From Thermodesulfobacteriota bacterium (lineage in GTDB: Bacteria; Desulfobacterota; Desulfomonilia; Desulfomonilales; Desulfomonilaceae): DNA of 5,994 nt. Shown piece by piece: positions 1 to 4,025 of this stretch. Under the pieces are notes generated by a model. The model did not search any database. It saw only the letters and a program-made list of their open reading frames with translations, and was not told where the DNA came from. The stretch lies in assembly GCA_030837305.1 (NCBI GenBank), contig JAUPKT010000543.1, forward strand, positions 1 through 5,994, given 5' to 3'. Numbering within the stretch: the stretch's first letter is position 1; every line of letters starts with the position of its first letter. Both the position numbers and the translations under genes were made by a program.

Positions 1-304
1 CCGACCAAACCTCCCCTTGACAGATATTGAATGCTGCAACGCCAATGAGGGCGGAGAATAAATGTCCTCCGATCAAGTTTCGAGGCTGCGCCAGTGGGCT
101 CTTGGTGGCTCCGTAAACAAGAACCGCAGAAGCTCCAAATGAGCCCACCAGCATCGCCATGTCAAGACCATGATTCATCTTGAGATGAATGAGAGCAATT
201 GCTCCTATTCCGAGAAAAGAGCCGAGCCACGACAGGAAAATCTCCCAGAGCGACACTCGTGGAGGGCTCTTACTTGCGCCTTTCATTTTGGAAAAGTAGT
301 TCAT
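1..304 (-). CDS. HPP family integral membrane protein, 5' part (C-terminus beyond left edge)
   Basis: The first 101 residues are visible on the minus strand and the frame is open to the window edge. Two hydrophobic segments (about residues 22-40 and 49-66) look like membrane helices. They are followed by SPLAQPRNLIGGH (69-81), which I recognise as a conserved signature of the HPP family. The HPP tripeptide that names the family should lie just past the edge. HPP proteins are small polytopic membrane proteins, and a cyanobacterial/chloroplast branch has been linked to nitrite transport. The substrate here is unknown. The ATG lies 5 nt after the stop of the CBS-domain gene, so the two are probably cotranscribed and translationally coupled. 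The upstream SD is weak (GGG or GAG-like). A second in-frame ATG at residue 7 is an alternative start. The family call is fairly sure; the function is not. Confidence 0.85.
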   Translation of the reverse strand, partial: MNYFSKMKGASKSPPRVSLWEIFLSWLGSFLGIGAIALIHLKMNHGLDMAMLVGSFGASAVLVYGATKSPLAQPRNLIGGHLFSALIGVAAFNICQGEVWS

Positions 305-309
305 GGTAC

Positions 310-912
310 TCAGCCCAAAACAGTCGATCGGACAACGTCGGCCCGGGACACGATTCCTGTGAGCAATCCTTTGTCGTCAACCACAGGAATCCGATTTATA
401 CCTCGTCGCGCCATCATATCCGCGACTTCCATGACCGTCGTTTCTTGCGTGGCGGTAATAGCTGGACACGTCATAATGTCCTCAGCACGCTGTGTACGGA
501 CCTCTACGGAAAGGCAGCCACTTCCCCTTAGACAGTCTGCAATAATCTCCATAAAAGTCCCAAATTTTGAACCTCCCATGGCCTCCAAGAAGTCTCTGTG
601 TGAGATGACCCCTGCCACACTTCCACCCGCCTCAACGACCGGCACTCCGGAGATTTTTCTCTTTGCCATCAATTCGGCAACTTCCCGGACAGGAGTCGCT
701 CGCAATACATAAGCGACATCTCTCGTCATGATCTCTGTCACTCTGACCGTTCGGGTCAGCCTCTGTATAGCATGTTGATAAGCCCTGAGATAAACTTCCT
801 TGAAATCTCCGGGCGTGATATCGAGATAACCGGGGATATCGCTCATGGCCTCGTAGATGTCCGCATCGGATATGTCAATGGGAACGCATGTTTCCGCTGT
901 CGTATTTTTCAT
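310..912 (-). CDS. CBS-domain-pair protein with conserved-looking N-terminal region; putative regulator of the adjacent HPP protein
   Basis: This 200-residue soluble protein has two CBS motifs forming a Bateman module. CBS1 is at about residues 57-111 (starting VTEIMTRD, ending GVISHRDFLEAM) and CBS2 at about 143-197 (starting AEDIMTCPAIT, ending GIVSRADVVRS). CBS pairs generally bind adenine nucleotides and allosterically control a partner. Residues 1-55 are not CBS: after a short polar start comes a segment with DADIYEAMSDIPGYLDITP and a probable helix to residue 52, perhaps a dimerisation or partner-docking element. A linker of about 30 residues containing FGTFMEIIADCLRG separates the repeats. 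The start at 912 is chosen because GGAG (919-922) sits 6 nt upstream. An in-frame ATG at 969 would add 19 residues (NEDGLLCNATICC...) without a clear RBS and is unlikely. The HPP gene follows after 5 nt. HPP proteins are sometimes fused to CBS domains, which supports a shared function. No catalytic domain is present. Confidence 0.88.
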   Translation of the reverse strand: MKNTTAETCVPIDISDADIYEAMSDIPGYLDITPGDFKEVYLRAYQHAIQRLTRTVRVTEIMTRDVAYVLRATPVREVAELMAKRKISGVPVVEAGGSVAGVISHRDFLEAMGGSKFGTFMEIIADCLRGSGCLSVEVRTQRAEDIMTCPAITATQETTVMEVADMMARRGINRIPVVDDKGLLTGIVSRADVVRSTVLG

Positions 913-918
913 CTCAAT

Positions 919-922
919 CTCC
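919..922 (-). promoter_or_regulatory. Ribosome binding site of the CBS-domain gene
   Basis: GGAG on the minus strand is followed by a 6-nt spacer (ATTGAG) and ATG at 912. This fixes the start at 912 rather than the longer in-frame ATG at 969. Confidence 0.75.
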
Positions 923-942
923 AGAGCACAGCATATAGTTGC

Positions 943-948
943 ATTACA
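943..948 (-). promoter_or_regulatory. Candidate -10 element for the CBS-HPP operon
   Basis: TGTAAT on the minus strand matches the sigma-70 -10 consensus at 5 of 6 positions and predicts a start of transcription near 934-937, giving a leader of about 23 nt before the ATG at 912. At the usual 17-bp distance the -35 position reads CAATGA, a poor match. That pattern is typical of promoters needing an activator. The palindrome at 969-982 lies close to the place expected for such an activator. This is inferred from sequence only. Confidence 0.4.
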
Positions 949-968
949 GAGTAAGCCGTCTTCATTCA

Positions 969-982
969 TTGACTTAAGTCAA
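969..982. promoter_or_regulatory. Perfect palindromic operator candidate, CRP/FNR-superfamily type
   Basis: TTGACTTAAGTCAA is a perfect 14-bp palindrome of the form TTGAC-N4-GTCAA. FNR sites have the layout TTGAT-N4-ATCAA, and related DNR/NNR/HcpR-type regulators use TTGAC-like half-sites with the same spacing. Its centre (975.5) lies about 27 bp upstream of the candidate -10 of the CBS gene, so about -39.5 to -41.5 relative to the likely transcription start, near the classic class II activator position. It lies about 122 bp upstream of the predicted rpsP start site, so the CBS-HPP side is the likelier target. The cognate regulator is not in the window. Confidence 0.5.
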
Positions 983-1062
983 GGAGACTTTATCGCATTG
1001 AAAAAACGAACGGGCCGCCTCATGAAATTATTACGTAAAAGAGACACTTGGCCATTCACTTG

Positions 1063-1091
1063 TTGACAAGGACCGTTCACACATCTAATAT
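1063..1091 (+). promoter_or_regulatory. Strong sigma-70-type promoter for the rpsP operon
   Basis: A perfect -35 TTGACA (1063-1068) is followed by exactly 17 bp and the -10 hexamer TAATAT (1086-1091), which matches consensus at four positions including both ends. Transcription should start near A1098, leaving a leader of about 44 nt before the rpsP ATG. An almost ideal promoter suits a highly expressed ribosomal operon. ffh, which precedes rpsP in several related genomes, is not upstream here, so the operon needs its own promoter. Confidence 0.75.
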
Positions 1092-1126
1092 TATCCGATT
1101 ATGGATTGACACTGAATAACTAGCTC

Positions 1127-1130
1127 GAGG
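1127..1130 (+). promoter_or_regulatory. Ribosome binding site of rpsP
   Basis: GAGG is the only Shine-Dalgarno-like stretch before the ATG at 1142. The 11-nt spacer is slightly longer than usual, and the sequence between is AT-rich and probably unstructured. Confidence 0.5.
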
Positions 1131-1141
1131 TACTGAATATC

Positions 1142-1399
1142 ATGGCTGTAAAAATTCGCCTGGCCCGTTTCGGTTCAAAGAAGAAACCATTCTACCGTAT
1201 AGTGGCTGCGGATTCACGCGCAAAAAGGGACGGTCGATTTCTCGATGTACTTGGCACCTATGACCCGAGGAACAAGTTATCCGGCCTGAACCTTAATGCG
1301 GAAAAGATCCGTTCGTGGGCCAAACAGGGCGCGGAATTTACTGATACGGCAAAAAAGCTTGTGAGAAAGATCCCCACGGAGGATCGTCCTTCAGAATAG
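1142..1399 (+). CDS. rpsP: Small ribosomal subunit protein bS16
   Basis: This 85-residue protein has the normal length for bS16. The N-terminus [19 protein letters not shown] is the family signature, followed by the [22 protein letters not shown] block (about residues 22-43) and a region near 51-64 ([16 protein letters not shown]) matching the usual part where the chain contacts 16S rRNA. The C-terminus is short and basic, with no extension. bS16 is an assembly protein of the 30S body and binds early to the 5' domain of 16S rRNA. It is the first gene of the operon, about 44 nt downstream of a predicted strong promoter, and is followed after 64 nt by khpA. Nothing is unusual in the sequence. 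Confidence 0.98.
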   Translation: MAVKIRLARFGSKKKPFYRIVAADSRAKRDGRFLDVLGTYDPRNKLSGLNLNAEKIRSWAKQGAEFTDTAKKLVRKIPTEDRPSE

Positions 1400-1414
1400 G
1401 CTCTTGCCTAGCCT

Positions 1415-1442
1415 CGGTCATTCACCGAACGGTGAGTCACCG
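1415..1442 (+). repeat. Alternating complementary 6-mers in the rpsP-khpA spacer (competing hairpins)
   Basis: Four short blocks follow each other: CGGTCA (1415-1420), TCACCG (1422-1427), CGGTGA (1430-1435) and TCACCG (1437-1442). The third block is fully complementary to both the second and the fourth, and the first is nearly the same as the third. Two main alternative stems are possible: TCACC/GGTGA closed by a GAAC loop (1422-1435), or GGTGA/TCACC with a one-base centre (1431-1441), which is sterically poor as a hairpin but a perfect dyad in DNA. No T-run follows, so it is not an intrinsic terminator. It ends just before the purine-rich khpA SD. Confidence 0.45.
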
Positions 1443-1453
1443 CAGGAGAAAGA

Positions 1454-1457
1454 GAGG
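1454..1457 (+). promoter_or_regulatory. Ribosome binding site of khpA
   Basis: GAGG within a purine run (AGGAGAAAGAGAGGG, 1444-1458) is 6 nt before ATG 1464. This supports that start over the upstream in-frame candidate at 1404, whose extra 20 residues (beginning [10 protein letters not shown]) are not KhpA-like and cover the repeat block and the SD itself. Confidence 0.7.
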
Positions 1458-1463
1458 GTTGTG

Positions 1464-1694
1464 ATGAAGGAACTTGTTGAATACATTGCAAAGGCTCTCG
1501 TGGACAACCCTGAAGATGTCTCCGTAACCGAGTTGGAAACGGAAGTGACTGCCGTGATTGCCCTCAAGGTCGCCAAATCCGATCTCGGCAAAGTCATCGG
1601 AAAACAGGGGCGTACGGCTAGGGCGCTCAGAACGATACTCAGCGTGGCGTCTGCAAAAGCAAGAAAAAGGGCCGTCCTTGAAATCGTTGAATAA
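1464..1694 (+). CDS. khpA: KhpA, small KH-domain RNA-binding protein
   Basis: This 76-residue protein is a single type II KH domain. It opens [19 protein letters not shown], typical of KhpA (formerly YlqC), and carries the KH GxxG loop as GKQG at residues 46-49, within [17 protein letters not shown] short final strand ends in VLEIVE. In Gram-positive bacteria KhpA pairs with KhpB and binds many RNAs, affecting cell elongation and sRNA function. In proteobacteria its role is less clear, but its place between rpsP and rimM is conserved. KhpB is not in this window. The start at 1464 is preferred because of the SD at 1454-1457 and the family length. GTG at 1461 is directly adjacent and cannot be excluded. 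rimM begins 41 nt after the stop. Confidence 0.95.
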   Translation: MKELVEYIAKALVDNPEDVSVTELETEVTAVIALKVAKSDLGKVIGKQGRTARALRTILSVASAKARKRAVLEIVE

Positions 1695-1735
1695 CCCGGA
1701 TACCGTTGGCATCTTAATTTTCGAACCAAGACAAT

Positions 1736-2251
1736 ATGCGTGGCATGTCGACCCGAGAGCGCGTGGTAATCGGAAAAGTCACTACAACCTTTGGAACGAA
1801 GGGAGAAATTAAGGTCCGTCCTTTCACCGAGTCTCTCGAAGTTTTCAAACGATCAGTCGACCTTTTCCTCGGCGATTCCCCATTCCGAGTCCTCAATATT
1901 CGCTCGTATCGGAGTGATGTTTTGGTGACGCTGGACGGCGTTCACAGCAGGGAAGAAGCCATGGGTTTCACAGGGATGCTGGTGAGCACCTCGAAGAAAC
2001 ACTTTCCTGAAAAGGCCGAGGATGAATACTATTGGTTCGAACTGAAAGGTCTTAAGGTAGTCACGGTTGAGGGGAGAGACTTGGGGACAGTAAGGAATAT
2101 CATTCCGACCGGGGGGCATGATGTGCTGGAAATCCAAGGTCCCGCAGGTGAGGTCTTGCTGCCCTGGATTGACGAGGTGTTAGCTCAGGTTGATATGGTC
2201 GCTGGTGTCATCGTTGTGGATCCTCTTGAAGGACTGATTCCTGATGCTTGA
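1736..2251 (+). CDS. rimM: Ribosome maturation factor RimM
   Basis: The 171-residue product has the usual RimM length and two-domain layout. The N-terminal RimM barrel (about residues 10-90) includes [20 protein letters not shown], the family opening, and a later [13 protein letters not shown] block. The C-terminal PRC-barrel-like domain (about 95-171) contains [13 protein letters not shown], then [25 protein letters not shown] and a closing DPLEGLIPD. RimM binds bS/uS19 and helps mature the 3' domain of 16S rRNA in the 30S subunit. The start is uncertain: ATG 1736 and in-frame ATG 1745 (MSTRERVV) are both possible and neither has a clear SD, so translation may depend on ribosomes arriving from khpA. 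The 3' end overlaps trmD by 8 nt, which suggests translational coupling. Confidence 0.96.
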   Translation: MRGMSTRERVVIGKVTTTFGTKGEIKVRPFTESLEVFKRSVDLFLGDSPFRVLNIRSYRSDVLVTLDGVHSREEAMGFTGMLVSTSKKHFPEKAEDEYYWFELKGLKVVTVEGRDLGTVRNIIPTGGHDVLEIQGPAGEVLLPWIDEVLAQVDMVAGVIVVDPLEGLIPDA

Positions 2252-3011
2252 TGTAAAGATTCTCACAATTTTTCCTGGAATTTTTGATTCTTTCATCACG
2301 TTCGGGAATCCCGCACAAGCCATAGAAAAACACTTGATGGGCTTCGAGGCGGTCGATCTGAGACAATTTGCAAGTGACAGACATCGGACCACTGACGACT
2401 ACCCCTATGGCGGCGGCAGGGGAATGATCATGAAACCAGAGCCCATCGTGAAGGGCATACGAGCGCTGAAGGCAGGTGTGGATAAACCCCGAGTCATTCT
2501 CACAACCCCGCAGGCTCGACTGTTCGATCAGAGTAAGGCTGAAGAGTTGAGCCAATTAAGCAGTATGATCATCGTATGTGGTCGGTACGAAGGCATTGAC
2601 GAACGAGTGCGCTGCTACGTGGATGAAGAGATCTCGGTGGGCGACTACGTCTTGTCCGGCGGAGAAACAGCCGCAATGGTGATCATCGATGCGGTCTCGA
2701 GACTTGTCCCTGGGGTGATGGGAAGTGACAGCCACATCGGCGGTGACTCATTTTACGATGGTCTCCTGGAGTATCCCCAGTATACGAGACCACGAGTCTT
2801 TGAAGGCATGTCCGTACCCTGGGTATTGCTTGAGGGTCACCATGAGAAAATCCGTACCTGGAGATTAAAGCAGTCCTTGGCTAGGACTTTTTATCGGAGG
2901 CCGGATCTTTTGGAAACAAAAATTCTTAATGAGAGAGAAGCGGAAGTGCTCGGGGAAATACGAACCGAGATGAACGCTGGCAATATGGAGAAAAATCATG
3001 AATGTGCTTGA
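2244..3011 (+). CDS. trmD: tRNA (guanine(37)-N1)-methyltransferase TrmD
   Basis: This 255-residue SPOUT-class methyltransferase uses S-adenosylmethionine to make m1G37 next to the anticodon, preventing +1 frameshifting. It is essential in most bacteria. The deep trefoil-knot motifs are present: [15 protein letters not shown] (53-67), [12 protein letters not shown] (111-122), [12 protein letters not shown] (130-141) with [11 protein letters not shown] (148-158), and [16 protein letters not shown] (168-183). D168 corresponds by alignment in mind to the catalytic Asp of E. coli TrmD (D169), and R153 to its conserved Arg. The C-terminal domain that grips tRNA includes [10 protein letters not shown] (198-207). 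The length is normal. ATG 2244 overlaps the end of rimM, with AAGGA at 2229-2233 as a likely SD. The last 14 nt overlap rplS. Confidence 0.98.
   Translation: MLDVKILTIFPGIFDSFITFGNPAQAIEKHLMGFEAVDLRQFASDRHRTTDDYPYGGGRGMIMKPEPIVKGIRALKAGVDKPRVILTTPQARLFDQSKAEELSQLSSMIIVCGRYEGIDERVRCYVDEEISVGDYVLSGGETAAMVIIDAVSRLVPGVMGSDSHIGGDSFYDGLLEYPQYTRPRVFEGMSVPWVLLEGHHEKIRTWRLKQSLARTFYRRPDLLETKILNEREAEVLGEIRTEMNAGNMEKNHECA
2987..2990 (+). promoter_or_regulatory. Ribosome binding site of rplS inside trmD
   Basis: GGAG, 7 nt before ATG 2998, lies within the final codons of trmD. A well-placed SD inside the upstream gene lets rplS be translated more strongly than trmD from the same mRNA. This is of interest because bL19 is needed in far larger amounts than TrmD. 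Confidence 0.7.
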
Positions 3012-3357
3012 TCAAATCGAAAAAGAACAGATGCGGTTGGATATCCCTGCATTTCGAGCGGGAGATTCCGTAAAAGTCCACGTAAGAATTGTTGAAGGAA
3101 CCAGGGAACGAATTCAGGTATTTGAGGGCGCAGTGATCGCCATCAATCGCAAAGAGTCCAGAACCAGCTTTACCGTGAGAAAGGTTTCCTACGGAATCGG
3201 GGTTGAGAGAGTCTTTCCGATGCATTCCCCGATGATAGACAAGATAGAGGTCGTAAACCAGGGTCGAGTCAGACGATCTAAGATATACTACCTGCGAAAG
3301 CTTCGCGGTAAAGCTGCCCGCATCAAAGAACGGGGCTACCGTCCGGACAACAAGTGA
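2998..3357 (+). CDS. rplS: Large ribosomal subunit protein bL19
   Basis: The 119-residue product is a complete bL19. It shows the N-terminal helix ([19 protein letters not shown]), [16 protein letters not shown] at about residues 19-34, [11 protein letters not shown] (39-49), the [18 protein letters not shown] block (57-74) and [10 protein letters not shown] followed by a basic end with RRSKIYYLR. bL19 sits at the 30S-50S interface, contacting 16S rRNA at an intersubunit bridge. The start overlaps trmD by 14 nt in another frame. rnhB follows with a 16-nt gap. The C-terminus ([13 protein letters not shown]) is a little longer than the shortest family members but within the normal range. Confidence 0.98.
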   Translation: MNVLDQIEKEQMRLDIPAFRAGDSVKVHVRIVEGTRERIQVFEGAVIAINRKESRTSFTVRKVSYGIGVERVFPMHSPMIDKIEVVNQGRVRRSKIYYLRKLRGKAARIKERGYRPDNK

Positions 3358-3373
3358 CGGGAACAAGAGACGT

Positions 3374-4000
3374 TTGACGAGAACCTTAACCAGAACCCGG
3401 CCGACACTTGAATTTGAAAACGATTTGTACCGGAAAGGTTATCGGATGGTGGCCGGCGTAGATGAGGCGGGCAGAGGCCCCCTCGCAGGACCGGTAGTAG
3501 CGGCCGCAGTAGTGCTGCCGTTTGAAATGGATCTCTCGGGTATCGACGACTCAAAAGCCCTCTCAAACAAAGCGAGACAGGCATTATACAAGTACATCGT
3601 TCGCGTGGCCGCCACAGCGGTTGGTATCATCGAACCTACTATCATAGAACAAATCAATATTCTTGAGGCATCTCGTCTCGCCATGGTCACTGCTGTAGAA
3701 AAACTCCCACTGCAGCCCGACTACCTCCTGATAGATGGCCCCATACGGCTGGATGTGGCAATAGATCAGCAAGGGATAATCGGAGGGGACAGGCTGAGTG
3801 TCTCCGTGGCTGCCGCAAGTATCGTGGCCAAGGTCACCCGCGACGGCATCATGCAGGAACTGCATGGAAGGTTTCCACAGTACGGATTCCATCGGAACAA
3901 GGGATATCCTACCCAGGACCACAGGAAGGCCATCGTTGAGTTTGGCCCCTCCCCCGTGCACCGAAAGACTTTTCGAGGTGTCAAAGAATTTGTGACGTAG
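3374..4000 (+). CDS. rnhB: Ribonuclease HII, TTG start
   Basis: This 208-residue enzyme cleaves RNA in RNA-DNA hybrids and starts removal of misinserted ribonucleotides. The catalytic acidic residues are all present: D30 and E31 in AGVDEAGRGPLAGPV, D121 in LLIDG, and D139 in the IGGDRLSVSVAAASIVAKVTRD block. Other family motifs are IDDSKALS (57-64), INILEAS (94-100), FPQYGFHRNKGYPT (167-180) and the terminal HRKTF. The predicted start is TTG 3374. No ATG lies nearer than residue 25, immediately before the active-site strand, which would remove the FENDLYRKGY segment normal for the family. Purine-rich AAGAGA (3365-3370) is a weak, close SD. The gene is 16 nt after rplS and is the last of the operon; yraN, often next in related genomes, is absent. 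Confidence 0.96.
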   Translation: MTRTLTRTRPTLEFENDLYRKGYRMVAGVDEAGRGPLAGPVVAAAVVLPFEMDLSGIDDSKALSNKARQALYKYIVRVAATAVGIIEPTIIEQINILEASRLAMVTAVEKLPLQPDYLLIDGPIRLDVAIDQQGIIGGDRLSVSVAAASIVAKVTRDGIMQELHGRFPQYGFHRNKGYPTQDHRKAIVEFGPSPVHRKTFRGVKEFVT

Positions 4001-4025
4001 GGTCCATGGAGCCCAAATCTGGATC

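Noticed and set aside
193..204. Perfect 12-bp palindrome GAGCAATTGCTC
   Set aside because: It lies inside the HPP coding sequence in a transmembrane segment, is isolated, and is explained by chance and codon choice.
170..712. Plus-strand open frames of 180 and 110 codons across the HPP/CBS region
   Set aside because: They lie opposite the CBS and HPP genes, show no protein family features, and their composition is that of antisense shadows.
981..1066. Short plus-strand reading frame with AAGGAG (981-986) and TTG at 998
   Set aside because: It would encode only about 22 residues, the SD is 11 nt away, the start is TTG, and it ends inside the rpsP promoter. The AAGGAG partly overlaps the palindrome.
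1106..1136. Second TTGACA (1106-1111) as another rpsP promoter
   Set aside because: The only nearby -10-like hexamer, TACTGA (1131-1136), has a 19-bp spacer and would start transcription at or after the ATG, removing the SD.
1404..1463. Longer KhpA with a start at 1404
   Set aside because: The extra 20 residues have no KhpA resemblance and span the repeat block and the SD. The start at 1464 gives the standard 76 residues.
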